A stretch of 64,000 bases of DNA from Xylanimonas allomyrinae (GCF_004135345.1 NZ_CP035495.1:1240001-1304000); one strand, 5' to 3'; counted from the stretch's first letter, positions 48,981-59,075 are shown. The notes: a model not told the origin generated them from the letters alone. Program-made: numbers and translations.

Positions 48981-49471
48981 TCACTGCCCGGCGGCCGACC
49001 AGCCACCGCTCGAACCGAACCCGCCCTCGCCGCGGTGCGAACCGGGCAGCGTCTGCGCCCGCAGGAACCGCGCCCGCTCGACCCTCTGGATCACGAGCTG
49101 GGCGACGCGGTCGCCGCGCTCGAGCCGGACGGGCTCGGCGACGTCCGTGTTGAGCAGCGTCACCCGCAGCTCGCCGCGATAGCCGGCGTCGACCGTGCCC
49201 GGCGCGTTGACGATGGTCAGGCCGTGCCGGGCCGCGAGTCCCGACCGCGGGTGGACGAACGCCGCATACCCGTCCGGCAGGGCGATCGCGACCCCCGTGG
49301 GCACGGTCACGCGCCCCTGCGGGGGATCTCGACCGCGACGGTCGTCACCAGGTCGGCGCCCGCGTCGCCCGGGTGGGCGTAGGAAGGCACCGGGACGCCG
49401 TCGTCGAGCAGGCGGATGAGGACGTCGACGGTCGAACCGTCAGCGCCGTGGGGCTGCGGGTGCGAGGTCAC
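48981..49471 (-). pseudogene. dut: dUTP diphosphatase, frameshifted
   Basis: A trimeric dUTPase hydrolysing dUTP to dUMP + PPi. The first frame from the GTG at 49471 gives VDVLIRLLDDGVPVPSYAHPGDAGADLVTTVAVEIP (motif 1, PGDAGADL); the second frame continues with motif 2 VHPRSGLAARHG, motif 3 NAPGTVDAGYRGELRVTLLN, motif 4 RGDRVAQLVIQ and motif 5 (HRGEGGFGSSG, usually RGxGGFGSTG). Adding one base in the C4 run at 49314-49317 restores 163 residues, the family length. dut is normally essential, so an assembly error is likely. Opposite in direction to the DUF3093 gene. Confidence 0.88.
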
Positions 49472-49520
49472 GGGCCGTAAGCGTACGCGGACACCGCGCC
49501 CGACGCGGCAGGATGAGCGC

Positions 49521-50036
49521 ATGAGCCGCGTCTCCCCCGCCCCCGACTTCCGCGAGCGCCTGGTCCCCGGCCCGGGTCTGCTGGCCGTGTGCGCGGGTGC
49601 CGGGCTGCTGGTCCTGATCGTGCTGCTGCCGGTGGCGCCTGCGCTCGCCTGGGTGGGCGGCGTCGTGGCCGGCGCCGGGTGCGTCGCGGCGGCCGTGCTC
49701 GCGGCGCCGCGGGTCGAGGTCGGCGACGGCGTGCTGCGCGCGGGGCGCGCCCGCGTGCCGGTGCGTCTGCTGGGCGAGTCCGTCGTGCTGGCCACGCGCG
49801 AGCAGCGGGACGCGCAGCTGGGCGCCCGGCTCGACGCTCGCGCCCACGTCGTCCTGGTGTCCTCGGTGGCGACGGCGGTGCGCGTCGTGCTCGACGACCC
49901 GCAGGACCCGACGCCCTACTGGCTCGTCTCGACGCGGCGGCCGCACGACCTCGCCGCGGCGCTGCGCGCGAGTGCCGGCGCCCACGGCGCACAGGGGGAC
50001 GCGGGCACGGCAAAGGCCGTCACGCCTGATGCGTGA
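49521..50036 (+). CDS. DUF3093 membrane protein
   Basis: A 171-residue protein with a double hydrophobic segment at the N-terminus (GLLAVCAGAGLLVLIVLLPVAPALAWVGGVVAGAGCVAAAVL, about 19-60) and a cytoplasmic remainder including VEVGDGVLRAGRARVPVRLLGESVVL and DDPQDPTPYWLVSTRRPHDLAAAL, the DUF3093 hallmark. Function unknown. The ATG at 49521 is used; a nearby ATG at 49513 is in another frame. The stop lies inside a hairpin (50015-50041). Conserved next to dut and DUF4193 in actinobacteria. Confidence 0.87.
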   Translation: MSRVSPAPDFRERLVPGPGLLAVCAGAGLLVLIVLLPVAPALAWVGGVVAGAGCVAAAVLAAPRVEVGDGVLRAGRARVPVRLLGESVVLATREQRDAQLGARLDARAHVVLVSSVATAVRVVLDDPQDPTPYWLVSTRRPHDLAAALRASAGAHGAQGDAGTAKAVTPDA

Positions 50037-50041
50037 CGGCC
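50015..50041. terminator. 11-bp perfect hairpin terminator
   Basis: GGCCGTCACGC and GCGTGACGGCC are perfectly complementary around a 5-base CTGAT loop. It includes the DUF3093 stop and sits between the convergent DUF3093 and DUF4193 genes, so it may serve both strands. Confidence 0.75.
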
Positions 50042-50087
50042 CTGCGCGGACGGTGTCGCCGAGTGCTGCTCGCCGCAGTCGCCTGTG

Positions 50088-50387
50088 TCAGGCAGCGCAC
50101 TCCGAGCAGATCATCTGGCCGTTCTTCTCGTAGGCCAGCTGGCTGCGGTGGTGGACGAGGAAGCAGGACGTGCAGGTGAACTCGTCGGCCTGCCGGGGCA
50201 GCACGCGCACGGCGAGCTCCTCGCCCGAGAGGTCGGCGCCGGGGAGCTCGAAGCCCTCGGCCGCTTCCGTCTCGTCCTCGTCGACGACACCCGACGACTT
50301 GTCTGAACGACGTGCCTGGAGCTCCTGGATCGAGTCCTGCTCCACGTCCTCGTCATTCTTGCGGGGGGCGTCGTAGTCGGTTGCCAT
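50088..50387 (-). CDS. DUF4193 zinc-ribbon-like protein
   Basis: A 99-residue acidic protein of the actinobacterial DUF4193 family. It starts MATDYDAPRKNDEDVEQDSI, has a long Asp/Glu-rich middle, and ends with two CxxC pairs, FTCTSCFLVHHRSQ and MICSECAA, which should bind zinc. It is probably a nucleic-acid or RNA-polymerase-associated small protein; the function is not established. The 208 bases between it and the next gene upstream hold no gene that I can see. Confidence 0.9.
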   Translation of the reverse strand: MATDYDAPRKNDEDVEQDSIQELQARRSDKSSGVVDEDETEAAEGFELPGADLSGEELAVRVLPRQADEFTCTSCFLVHHRSQLAYEKNGQMICSECAA

Positions 50388-50595
50388 CGCTGGGTCACGC
50401 TCCGTGGGTCGGTTTCGATACGCGCTGATAATGCTCGGGCGCCGGGATTTGTTCCCGATCGGCCACCGGATTGTGCCCTATGCGGACGGCCGACGCGAGG
50501 CGATCCGCGCCTCGTGTCGCAGCACCGCCCACGACCTGCGCAAACACCACGCCGTCACGGCCCCCTCCGCAACGATCGCGCCAGCACGGCAAGCA

Positions 50596-51444
50596 TCAGG
50601 CGCCGTCGGGCGCATCGGCCTGCGCAGCCTCCAGAAGGCTCACAAACTGGTCCAGAGCGGGCCCCCGCCCGGCGACCGTCATCGTCGCGCCGGGGGCGTG
50701 GCCACGCAGTCCGACCACCCGCGCTCCGGCCTCGGACGCGACGAGCGCGCCCGCCGCGAGGTCCCACGGGTTGAGGCCGCGCTCGTAGTACAGGTCCAGG
50801 GACCCCTGGGCGAGCAGGCACAGGTCGATGGCCGCCGAGCCGAGCCGGCGGATGTCGCGCACCCGAGGCAGCACCTCGGCCAGGACGCGCGCCTGGGCCG
50901 CACGGCGCGATGCCGCATACCCGAAGCCGGTGCCGACGAGGCTGCGGCCCAGCGGGGCGTGCTCGACCGCAGGCAGCGGCACGCCGTCGGCGGTCGCGCC
51001 CTCCCCGAGCCCCGCCGACCAGGTGCGGCCGGTCACCACGTCATGCACGCACCCGGCGAGGATCGTCCACCGTTCCGGGTCCGCAGGTCCGGCCACCACC
51101 GCGACCGAGACCGCGAACGACGAGACGCCGTACAGGTAGTTGACGGTGCCGTCGATCGGGTCGACCACCCAGGTGAGCCCGCTCGTGCCGGGCACGTCGT
51201 CGCCCTCCTCGCCGAGGATCGCGTCCTGCGGACGCTCGGTCGCCAGGCGCGCCACGAGCAGCTCCTCGACGGCGCGGTCCATCGCGGTGACGGGGTCGAC
51301 GTCCGAGGACTTGGTGGCGGCGACGGTGACGTGCTCGGGGCGCCGGGCGCGCACGGCCGCGCCCGCCTCGGTGGCGAGGGACAGCGCGAGCGCGCGCAGG
51401 CCGGCGATGCTGACGCCGTCGGGGAGAACGGGAGCGGTGTTCAT
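50596..51444 (-). CDS. Inositol monophosphatase family protein
   Basis: A 282-residue Mg2+-dependent phosphatase of the IMPase/FBPase superfamily. Motifs: DVDPVTAMDRAVEELL, then ILGEEGDD (first acidic cluster), VVDPIDGTVNYLYG (metal-binding DPIDGT) and the C-terminal NPWDLAAGALVASEAGARV (WDxAAG). Substrate may be inositol, histidinol or another sugar phosphate. The ATG at 51442-51444 is used; a GTG 6 bases upstream is equally possible. It ends near a region (50402-50595) with no gene. The TRIC gene lies 2 bases upstream on the same strand. Confidence 0.9.
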   Translation of the reverse strand: MNTAPVLPDGVSIAGLRALALSLATEAGAAVRARRPEHVTVAATKSSDVDPVTAMDRAVEELLVARLATERPQDAILGEEGDDVPGTSGLTWVVDPIDGTVNYLYGVSSFAVSVAVVAGPADPERWTILAGCVHDVVTGRTWSAGLGEGATADGVPLPAVEHAPLGRSLVGTGFGYAASRRAAQARVLAEVLPRVRDIRRLGSAAIDLCLLAQGSLDLYYERGLNPWDLAAGALVASEAGARVVGLRGHAPGATMTVAGRGPALDQFVSLLEAAQADAPDGA

Positions 51445-51446
51445 GA

Positions 51447-52136
51447 TCACGTGCCCATCCTGCCCTCCGCGCCCCATCGTCCGCTCCAGCCCGAGCCGGG
51501 AGCGGGCACGACCCAGCCCCGGCGCAAGGAGAGCAGGCGGATCCCGCTGACCAGCAGGACGACGAGCACCTGCGTCCACACGCTCAACCAGCCGGTCCAC
51601 CACAGGGCGACGGTCACGCCCGCGCCCAGGAACGCGGGGATCGCGTAGAGCTGACGGTCGGCGAGCACGAGGGGAACCTCGCCGACCAGCACGTCGCGCA
51701 TGATCCCGCCGCCGATGCCCGTCAGCACCCCCACCATGACCGCCGCGAGCGGCCCGGCACCCAGCGCGAGGCCCTTGGTGGTGCCGAGCAGCACGAAGAA
51801 GGCGAGCGCCCACGCGTCCAGGACGATCACCGTGCGGCGCATGCGCTCGACGCTCGGGTGCAGGAAGAAGATCACCACGCCGGCCGCGAGGGCGGTCACG
51901 ACGAACTTCCAGTTGGAGATGCCGACCGGCGGCGTCGCGCCGATCAGCACGTCGCGCAGCACGCCGCCGCCCAGACCCGCGGCCCACGCCAGGACCAGGA
52001 CGCCGAAGACGTCGAAGTTCTTGCGCACGCCGGCCAGGCCACCCGAGAGCGCGGCGAAGAACACACCGGCGAGCTCGAGCAGGGTGTCGGCGTGCAGGGA
52101 GTCGAGCCAGGTGAGCAATGCGGTCACAAGAGACAT
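51447..52136 (-). CDS. Trimeric intracellular cation channel-family membrane protein
   Basis: A 229-residue, seven-helix membrane protein of the TRIC/UPF0126 (YicG-like) family, made of two related halves. The repeated signature is GLAGVRKNFDVFGVLVLAWAAGLGGGVLRDVLIG in the first half and GVLTGIGGGIMRDVLVGEVPLVL in the second, each with a GGGxxRD glycine kink. Prokaryotic TRICs are K+ channels; a metabolite (glycine) transporter role has also been proposed for YicG. The start at the ATG 52134-52136 matches the usual N-terminus. It shares a 2-base gap with the IMPase gene. Confidence 0.87.
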   Translation of the reverse strand: MSLVTALLTWLDSLHADTLLELAGVFFAALSGGLAGVRKNFDVFGVLVLAWAAGLGGGVLRDVLIGATPPVGISNWKFVVTALAAGVVIFFLHPSVERMRRTVIVLDAWALAFFVLLGTTKGLALGAGPLAAVMVGVLTGIGGGIMRDVLVGEVPLVLADRQLYAIPAFLGAGVTVALWWTGWLSVWTQVLVVLLVSGIRLLSLRRGWVVPAPGSGWSGRWGAEGRMGT

Positions 52137-52269
52137 CCTGCCGGGAGTCGGGGCGCCCGGATCGGCGGCACACCGGCGCGGTTGCCGGGTCCACCGGTTG
52201 CGCGGTGGCACGCTCGATCCGTCAGTACGTCGGCGCGGGGCCGCGTCCTGGCCCTGCCGAGGAGGAAGC

Positions 52270-53603
52270 ATGGCCGAGCTCGAGCTCGTGAGGGTGCACG
52301 GGGATGGTGCCCACCTCGTCCTGCGCGCCCCCGACGGCACGGAACACGCCCTGCCCGTCACCGACGCGTTGCGTGCCGCGATCCGTTCCGTGCCGCGCGC
52401 AGGCGCGACGTCGTCGTCCCCGTCCGCCGACACGCCCACCGAGCCGACACTGCGCCCGCGGGACCTGCAGGCCCGCATGCGCGCGGGCGCGACCGCCGAG
52501 GAGCTCGCGGCCCAGGCGGGACTGCCCGTCGAGCACGTGCGCCGCTACGAGTGGCCCGTCATCACCGAGCGCGACCACGTCATCGCGATGGTGCGCGCCC
52601 ACGAGGTCCAGGGCACCGGCACCAGCGCACCGCTCGGCGAGATCGCCGACTCCCGCCTCGCGGCGCGCGGCGTCCCCGCCGACGAGGCGGTCTGGTCGGC
52701 CCGGCGCGAAGGCGCGGCCCCCTGGCTCGTGGAGGTGTGCTTCGCCGCGGGCGACCGCGAGCGCCGCGCCCGCTGGACGTTCGACGTGCGCGGGCGCGTG
52801 GTCACGCCGCTCGACGACGAGGCGCGCTGGCTCGGCCAGCCGGACGAACCGCTCACGCCCGAGATGCGTGGCGTGCCCTCGCTGGCCGCGCGCCGCGGTC
52901 TGCCGCCAGGCGACCCGGCCGTCTCGGAGCGCGGGGGCTCGTGGGGCGACGACGAGACCGACCTGCTGCTCGACGACCTGGCGGGGCGGCGCGGGCACCG
53001 TCCGCCTGCCCGCGCACAGCGCCCCCGACGACGGCGTCCCCCGCCGTTCCCACGGCCGGCGGCCCGGAGGCGGACGGCGGGGTCATCCCGCTGGGAACCG
53101 TGCCGGTGCGCGAACGTGCGCCCGTGCGCGACCCCGACCCGGAGCCGGTCGCGCAGGCGGACGGTGCGGGGGCGAGCGTGGTGGATCTCGGACGGTGGAA
53201 CCCTCGCCGCTCCCGTGACCGGTCGGTGTCACCGGCGGCTGGACCGGGTGCGGCTGAGCCGGCGCTGCGCCCGGCGACCGCGCCCGAGCCTGCCCCGCCG
53301 CAGCCGGGGGCCGCGCAGGCGGGCCCGGCGGCCGCCGACGTCACCCCCGACGCTGCCGGCGCTCCCGCGGGCGAGGTGCCCGTGCGCGGCGAGGCCGACG
53401 CCCGAGCCGGTGCCGACGGCTCCGAGCGTCGCGCCGCCCGCGGCTCGGAGAAGCCCGACGCCGCGCGCGCGGCGGACGCCGGCGGCGCACGGCCGGGGAC
53501 GGCCGCTCGCGGCGTGCCGGCGACACGGCGTGCGGGACGCAAGGGGCGCGCCCAGGTGCCGAGCTGGGACGAGATCGTCTTCGGGGCTCGCCCGGACGCC
53601 TGA
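52270..53603 (+). pseudogene. sepH: Septation protein SepH (DUF3071), frameshifted in the linker
   Basis: SepH binds FtsZ in actinobacteria and promotes Z-ring assembly. The N-terminal DUF3071 domain with helix-turn-helix (LQARMRAGATAEELAAQAGLPVEHVRRYEWPVITERDHVIAMVRAHE) and the conserved RRARWTFDVRGRVVTPLDDEARWL strand are in the first frame; after the run DDLAGRRG the reading shifts. The second frame reads a Pro/Ala-rich linker and ends with the family's KGRAQVPSWDEIVFGARPD tail. One missing base near the GGG at 52993-52995 suffices (444 residues when restored). The intact tail argues for an assembly error. ATG at 52270 with AGGAGG upstream. Confidence 0.85.
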
Positions 53604-53624
53604 GCGTCCGGCCCTGCGCCGCCG

Positions 53625-54272
53625 TCAGGGCAGGTCGAGCCGCGACTCCCCCGCCGACGCGCGCTGACGTGCCGCGTCCGCCGTCATGCGTCGCATGTGG
53701 TGGCGGCGGCACAGCACCTCGTAGGCGACGACGGCCTCGGACGTCGCGGTGTCCCCCACGACGACCTGCTCCCCCTCGACGACCATCGCCCCGCCGACCG
53801 TGCGCGCGTTGTGCGTGGCACGCCGCCCGCACCAGCACAGGGCCTGGACCTGGAGGATCTCGGTGCGGTCCGCGAGCTCGATGAGGCGTGCCGATCCGGG
53901 GAACAGCCGCGTGCGGAAGTCGGACGTGATCCCGAAGGCGAAGACGTCGATCTCGACCTCGTCGACCAGCCGCGCGAGCTGCTCGACCTGCTCGGGCGAG
54001 TAGAACTGCGCCTCGTCGCACACGATGTAGTCGACCAGCCGGCCCCCGTGACGCTCCTGCGCGACGACCTGCCAGAAGTCCGTCTCGTCGTCGACCTCGC
54101 GCGCCCCGGTCTCTAGGCCGAGGCGCGAGGAGATGCGGGCGGCGCCGGCGCGGTCGTGGCGTGTGAACACCAGCCCGGTGCGCCCGCGCGCGGCGTGGTT
54201 GTAGTCGGTCTGCAGCGCGAGGGTCGACTTGCCGGAGTCCATGGTGCCGCTGAAGAAGACGAGCTCGGCCAT
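53625..54272 (-). CDS. tdk: Thymidine kinase
   Basis: A 215-residue type II thymidine kinase phosphorylating thymidine for nucleotide salvage. Walker A is FFSGTMDSGKSTLALQ (about 6-21), Walker B/lasso region is DYIVCDEAQFYSPEQVEQLARL, and GITSDFRTRLFPGSARLIELAD is the family's next block. The zinc-binding set is ALCWCGRRATHNAR plus the late CRRHH. It is 16 bases upstream (in transcription) of the sepH convergent end, and follows the phosphodiesterase gene by 15 bases on the same strand. Confidence 0.94.
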   Translation of the reverse strand: MAELVFFSGTMDSGKSTLALQTDYNHAARGRTGLVFTRHDRAGAARISSRLGLETGAREVDDETDFWQVVAQERHGGRLVDYIVCDEAQFYSPEQVEQLARLVDEVEIDVFAFGITSDFRTRLFPGSARLIELADRTEILQVQALCWCGRRATHNARTVGGAMVVEGEQVVVGDTATSEAVVAYEVLCRRHHMRRMTADAARQRASAGESRLDLP

Positions 54273-54287
54273 GTGGGTCCTTCGGGT

Positions 54288-55520
54288 TCAGGCGCTCGCG
54301 ACCACGAGCGGGATCGTCATCTCTTCGGGCGTGAACGACCCGTGCACGCCCCGCAGGTCGAGCGACTCCGGGGTCTGCGTGTGCGAGTCCACGATGGTCA
54401 GCCGCCCGCGCGGGGCGACGACGACGTCACCCACCCAGGGCAGCACGTGATCGGCGACGGGGCCGAACCACCCGGAGGCGACGGCCTCGGCGCGCGAGGC
54501 GACGACGGCTCGCTCCCCCAGCACGTCCCGCCACCGGTCGGCGACGGCCTCGGCCTGCTCCGGCCGCTCGGCGTACACGTGGACCGCACGCGGCTCACCG
54601 CCCACGAGGGCGACGCCGTCCGCGAGCGCGGGCGTTCGCGCGACGTCGAACCGGTCGGCCTGGTCGACCTCGACCTGGCCGTGGTCGGCCGTCACCAGCA
54701 CGAGCGTGCCCGCCGGGACGGACCGCACGAGCCGGGCGAGCTCCCGGTCGAACGCCTCGAGCTCGTCGCCCCACTGCCACGACTGCCAGCCGTGGTGGTG
54801 CCCCGTCTTGTCGACGTCCCCCCAGTAGAGGTATGCGAGGCCCGGTTCGCGCAGCGCGCGCACGACGCCGTCGACCCGCGCCTCGAGGGACTCGGCGGCC
54901 AGGTGCTGGGCCCCGCGCAGCGCGGCGCGCGTCATGCCCGAGCCGGCGAACCGCGACGGCCCCACGGAGGTGACGCGCACGCCCGCACCGACGAGCGCCT
55001 CGAAGACGGTGGGCTCCTGCTGGAGCGTCTCGGCGGGCACGGGCAGCGTGGAGGCACGTGCCTGCCCGCCCGGCCGCGAGACCAGGGTCGGATCGGACTG
55101 CTCGGTCCACGACACCATGTTCGCGAGCCCACCCGTGGCCGGGTTGCGCTGCGTGTAGCCGAGCATGCCGGTGCGTCCCGGGGCGGTGCCCGTGCCGAAC
55201 GTGCTGATCGCTGCCGCCGTCGTCGACGGGAACGTCGAGCGCAGCGCGCGCGTCTCGGGCAGGCGGGCGCGCAGGAACGGGGCGTGGCCGGCACGCTCGG
55301 CCACGTTGAGCAGCCCCAGGCCGTCGCACAGCACGACGACGACGCGCCGCGCCGCGGGCAGCCCCAGGGCCGCGGCGCACACGGCCGAGCGGAGACCGGT
55401 CACGGTCGTCAGGTCGACGCCCAGCGCACCGGCCGCCCCGGGCAGCACCGCCGCGAGCGAGTCCGTGCCGTAGGTCGGGGCGAGCAGGCCGTCGGGAAGC
55501 GCGAGCGCCAGATCGTCCAC
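54288..55520 (-). CDS. Alkaline-phosphatase-fold nucleotide pyrophosphatase/phosphodiesterase
   Basis: A 410-residue NPP/alkaline-phosphatase superfamily hydrolase. Metal ligands and nucleophile are recognisable: RRVVVVLCDGLGLLN (Asp), RSTFPSTTAAAISTFGTG (catalytic Thr), LAYLYWGDVDKTGHHHG (Asp, His) and LVLVTADHGQVEVDQ (Asp-His). No signal peptide is evident, so it is probably cytoplasmic, unlike many homologues. It cleaves phosphodiester or phosphonate substrates of unknown identity. It lies between DUF5998 (1-base gap) and tdk, the standard actinobacterial order. Confidence 0.88.
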   Translation of the reverse strand: MDDLALALPDGLLAPTYGTDSLAAVLPGAAGALGVDLTTVTGLRSAVCAAALGLPAARRVVVVLCDGLGLLNVAERAGHAPFLRARLPETRALRSTFPSTTAAAISTFGTGTAPGRTGMLGYTQRNPATGGLANMVSWTEQSDPTLVSRPGGQARASTLPVPAETLQQEPTVFEALVGAGVRVTSVGPSRFAGSGMTRAALRGAQHLAAESLEARVDGVVRALREPGLAYLYWGDVDKTGHHHGWQSWQWGDELEAFDRELARLVRSVPAGTLVLVTADHGQVEVDQADRFDVARTPALADGVALVGGEPRAVHVYAERPEQAEAVADRWRDVLGERAVVASRAEAVASGWFGPVADHVLPWVGDVVVAPRGRLTIVDSHTQTPESLDLRGVHGSFTPEEMTIPLVVASA

Positions 55521-55521
55521 C

Positions 55522-56127
55522 TCAGGCCCGCCGCGTCGTCGCGGCGGAGAGCCGGTGCGCGAACGCGAGCGCCCTGCGCACGGCGTCCGGTCCTTCGGCG
55601 GCGCTCGACACGCGCACCACGACGTCGTCCGGCATGAGCTGGCCGGTCAGCCCGTGGTCGGCCTCGCACTGCGGGTCGCCGCAGGTCGCGGGCTCGAGCT
55701 CCAGCCGGGAGACCGAGCCCCAGCCGATGGCGAGGTTCAGCTCGGACGTGTGCTCGCCGCCGTGGCCGGACCGGTACGCGGCCGGCTCGGCCACCACGTG
55801 CGTGAGCGAGACCGACTTGATCTCGGCCAGCGGGACGGCCTCGGTGGTCGCTGCGGCCGACGACGGGTGCGCGTGGTCGCCCTCGTGGTCGTCGACGTGC
55901 GCGGAGACCAGACGCGTGCCGGTCAGCGCGAGCACGGTCAGGTGGCGGCGCACCTCGGAGTCGAACGTCGTCTCGGCCTGCACGAGGTGGCTGACCACCG
56001 ACTCGCCCCCGAGCGCCACGTCGAGCACGTCGACGACGAGCTGCGGGTAGTAGCCGGCGCGCACGATCTCGGCGTGCAGGTCGGCGGGCAGGGTCGAGGA
56101 CGCGGCAGGACGGTCGGCGTGTGGCAC
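55522..56127 (-). CDS. DUF5998 family protein
   Basis: A 201-residue protein of the actinobacterial DUF5998 family. It reads LPADLHAEIVRAGYYPQLVVDVLDVALGGESVVSHLVQAETTFDSEVRRHLTVLALTGTRLVSAHVDDHE, then VPLAEIKSVSLTHVV and LNLAIGWGSVSRLELEPATCGDPQCEADHGLTG; the two Cys in CGDPQC could bind a metal or be structural. The fold looks like a beta-barrel PH-type domain. It always occurs upstream of the phosphodiesterase gene in relatives. Function unknown. Confidence 0.85.
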   Translation of the reverse strand: MPHADRPAASSTLPADLHAEIVRAGYYPQLVVDVLDVALGGESVVSHLVQAETTFDSEVRRHLTVLALTGTRLVSAHVDDHEGDHAHPSSAAATTEAVPLAEIKSVSLTHVVAEPAAYRSGHGGEHTSELNLAIGWGSVSRLELEPATCGDPQCEADHGLTGQLMPDDVVVRVSSAAEGPDAVRRALAFAHRLSAATTRRA

Positions 56128-56202
56128 CGGCCCATTGTTCCACCCCGGCGACCGTCGGCGGCGGTCGTCCCCCGATGGATCACGAGCGGCGACGCCGATT
56201 GA

Positions 56203-58935
56203 TCACGCGGGCAGGACGCGCCGCAGCGGGTCGCGCCGCTCGGTCGCGCGCCGCACCCGCACCGCCGCGTGCAGCGTCGAGGCGCCGCGCTCGGCCACGA
56301 CCACCGGGTACAGCTCGAGCGACGCCAGCTCCGGCAGGTCGTCGGCCATGACCGCGACGCGCGCCACGACGTCCTCGACCGCGTCGACGTCCGCGAGCGG
56401 GGCGCCCTGGTAGCCGAACAGGCGCGGAGCCGCGCGCACGGCCCGCACCAGGTCGCGCACGTCGACGTCGGTCAGGGGTGCGACGGCCGACGCGACGTCG
56501 CCCAGCAGGTCCACGGCGTCGCCGGCGAGCCCGAACGAGACGACGGGCCCGAACAGCGGGTCCTCGACGGAGCGCACGACGACGGCGACGCCCGCCGGTG
56601 CCATCGACTGGACCTCGAGGACCGGCTCGATCCCGGTCGCGACCGCCACGGCCGTCATGCGCTCGACGGCGTCGCGCAGCTCGTCGGCGTCGCCCAGGTC
56701 GAGGCGCACGCCGCCCAGGTCGGTGCGGTGCCGCAGCACCTGGTCGGCCGTCTTGAGCGCCACGGGCCAGCCGAGCTCCTGGGCCGCCGCCACGGCCTCG
56801 TCGGCGGTGCGGACGCTCGCCGCACGCCACGGGTGCAGGCCGTAGCAGCCCAGCAGCTCCGCGGCCGTGGCGTCGTCGAGCAGCGCTCCGTCGTCGGGCG
56901 TCCCGCCCGACGCGAGCACCTGCTCGACGATCCTGCGCGCGCGGGTGCGGTCGACCCCGGACGGCCGCACGGGCGCGCCGTGGTCCTGCTCGCGCCAGCG
57001 TGCGTAGCCGACCACCTTGCCGAGCGCGGCCACGGCGTCCTCGGGCGTCGAGTAGGCGGGCACCCGCACGGTCGACCCGTCGGGCGCGGTCGCGGCCAGC
57101 TCGTCGGGCAGGCCGTGCAGGCCCACGACCGACACGACGGTGGTGCGCCCGGTACGCGCGGCCGCCTGCGCGACGGTGCGCGCCACGACGTCGCCGCGCG
57201 GCATCACCACGGGCACGTCGACCACGACGACGACGTCGCACGCGTCGTCGGCGTACAGCGCCTCGACGCTGCGGCGCACGTCGTCGGCCGACCGTTCGGG
57301 GGCGAGGAAGTCGCTCGACGCGGCGACCACGAGGCCGTTCGCCGCCGCGGCCTCGGCGACGAGGGCGGCGAGAGCGGCCGAGCTCGCGAGGATCCCGACC
57401 CGCCCGCCGCGCGGCAGCGGCTGGTGCGCCAGCACCTGCGCGATGTCGATGAGCTGGTGGGTGTTCTCGGCGCGGATCACCCCGGCCTGGCGCAGCATCG
57501 CGTCGAGCATGGCCCGCGGCGCGCTCGTGGCGCGCACGGCGTGACCGGGCGGGACCACCTGGCCGGACCTGCCCGCGACCACCACGACGACGGGTTTCTC
57601 GGCCGCGAGCCGCCGCGCGACGCGCGTGAACTTGCGCGGGTTGCCGATCGACTCGAGGTACAGGCAGGCGACCTGCGTGGCGGGGTCGGTGAGCCAGTAC
57701 TGCATGAGGTCGTTGCCCGACACGTCCGCGCGGTGCCCCGCGGACACGAGCGCCGAGACCCCCAGGCCACGCCGTTCGAGCGTCGCCGCCAGCGTCACCG
57801 CCGCGGGCGAGGACTGGCAGAACAGCCCCACGACGCCCGGCGCCGGCGCGCGGTCGGCGAGGCTCGCGCGCAGCCGGGCGCCCGGCACGGTGGTGACGAT
57901 GCCGTACGACGCCGGTCCCACGACGCGCATGCCCAGCCCGTGCGCCGCGCGCAGCAGCTCACGCTGGCGTTCCAGGCCGCCGGGCCCGGTCTCGGCGAAC
58001 CCGGCCGACAGGACGACGACGCCGCGCGCGCCCGTCCCGGCCAGGCGCCGGACCGCGGCGACGGCGTGCACCGCGGGCAGCGACAGCAGCACGAGGTCGA
58101 CGGGTGGCACGTCGTCCCAGGTCGCGACGGCGTGCAGCGCGGGCGCGTCCGGCAGCACCGCGCACGGCGCGTCGAGCACGAACAGCTCGGTGTCGCCCGG
58201 GTCGGCGACGGCCGCGTCGATCACCCGCTGGGCCAGCAGCGCCGCGCTCTGCGCCCCGGGGGCGTCGCCGCCGTCGTCCTGCGGCAGGCCGGGGCCCACG
58301 AGCAGCACGCGCCGCGCCGACAGCAGCGCCTGCATGCTGCGCGCCTCGGCGCGGTGCTCGCGGTCGGCCATGACCTCGCGCGAGCGCTCGGTCGGATCGA
58401 GGTCGACCGACACCGTCACCACGCCGTCGTCGATCTGCTGGCGCACCCCGTAGCCGGCGTCGCGGAACACCGCGAGCATCGTGCCGTTCTGCGGCAGGAC
58501 GTCGGCCGTGAACCGCCGCACCCCGCGCTCGCGCGCGGCCGCGGCCAGGTGCTCCAGCAGCACCGAGCCCAGGCCCATGCCCTGCACGGAGTCGGCGACG
58601 TTGAACGCGACCTCGGCCAGCCCGGGCTCGACCACGTCGTAGCGGGCGACGCCGATGATGTCCTCGACGCTCGGCTCGTCTGGCCCGGGCCGCACGGCGA
58701 CCAGCGCGGCACGGTCGGTGTGGTCGACGTTCGTGAACTTCTCCAGCTCGCGGTCGGTCAGGCTGCGCACGGGCGCGAAGAACCGGTAGTAGGACGACCG
58801 CTCCGACTGGTGCATCTGGAAGCGCTGCAGCGCGTCCGCATCGTCCGGCACGATCGGGCGCACGTGCGTCGTGGTGCCGTCACGCAGCACGACGTCGGCC
58901 TCCCAGGCCACGGGGTATGCCGGCGTCTCGTTCAC
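56203..58935 (-). CDS. GNAT acetyltransferase fused to ADP-forming acyl-CoA synthetase-like domains
   Basis: A 910-residue fusion. The N-terminal GNAT domain (about 20-190) has [44 protein letters not shown] with the acetyl-CoA loop. Then come a CoA-binding Rossmann domain (RRVLLVGPG), ligase-CoA domains ([35 protein letters not shown]) and a C-terminal ATP-grasp domain ([26 protein letters not shown]). This is the reverse of E. coli PatZ, where GNAT is C-terminal, and matches actinobacterial protein lysine acetyltransferase (Pat-like) fusions. Whether the synthetase part is active is unknown; the catalytic His of acetate-CoA ligases was not identified. Divergent from the EamA gene. Confidence 0.85.
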   Translation of the reverse strand: MNETPAYPVAWEADVVLRDGTTTHVRPIVPDDADALQRFQMHQSERSSYYRFFAPVRSLTDRELEKFTNVDHTDRAALVAVRPGPDEPSVEDIIGVARYDVVEPGLAEVAFNVADSVQGMGLGSVLLEHLAAAARERGVRRFTADVLPQNGTMLAVFRDAGYGVRQQIDDGVVTVSVDLDPTERSREVMADREHRAEARSMQALLSARRVLLVGPGLPQDDGGDAPGAQSAALLAQRVIDAAVADPGDTELFVLDAPCAVLPDAPALHAVATWDDVPPVDLVLLSLPAVHAVAAVRRLAGTGARGVVVLSAGFAETGPGGLERQRELLRAAHGLGMRVVGPASYGIVTTVPGARLRASLADRAPAPGVVGLFCQSSPAAVTLAATLERRGLGVSALVSAGHRADVSGNDLMQYWLTDPATQVACLYLESIGNPRKFTRVARRLAAEKPVVVVVAGRSGQVVPPGHAVRATSAPRAMLDAMLRQAGVIRAENTHQLIDIAQVLAHQPLPRGGRVGILASSAALAALVAEAAAANGLVVAASSDFLAPERSADDVRRSVEALYADDACDVVVVVDVPVVMPRGDVVARTVAQAAARTGRTTVVSVVGLHGLPDELAATAPDGSTVRVPAYSTPEDAVAALGKVVGYARWREQDHGAPVRPSGVDRTRARRIVEQVLASGGTPDDGALLDDATAAELLGCYGLHPWRAASVRTADEAVAAAQELGWPVALKTADQVLRHRTDLGGVRLDLGDADELRDAVERMTAVAVATGIEPVLEVQSMAPAGVAVVVRSVEDPLFGPVVSFGLAGDAVDLLGDVASAVAPLTDVDVRDLVRAVRAAPRLFGYQGAPLADVDAVEDVVARVAVMADDLPELASLELYPVVVAERGASTLHAAVRVRRATERRDPLRRVLPA

Positions 58936-59075
58936 CCGCCCAGGCTATCGGGGCCGCCCCGCGCTTCACCCGGTGGCGTCGGACACGCCGTGTCGCACCT
59001 GCGGTCTACGCTTCCCCCGCTGCCCGGTGCGGCGCCCGCCGGGAGCCCGGCCGGCGGCCCGGCGAGGAGGAAAGC

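Noticed and set aside
47016-50387. The run of DUF genes as a novel system.
   Set aside because: DUF3159, OB-fold, DUF3710, dut, DUF3093 and DUF4193 in this order are a known conserved actinobacterial block; individual functions are unknown but the arrangement is ordinary.
54156-55637. A 493-codon plus-strand frame opposite the phosphodiesterase gene.
   Set aside because: Antisense of a gene with a full set of metal-binding motifs.
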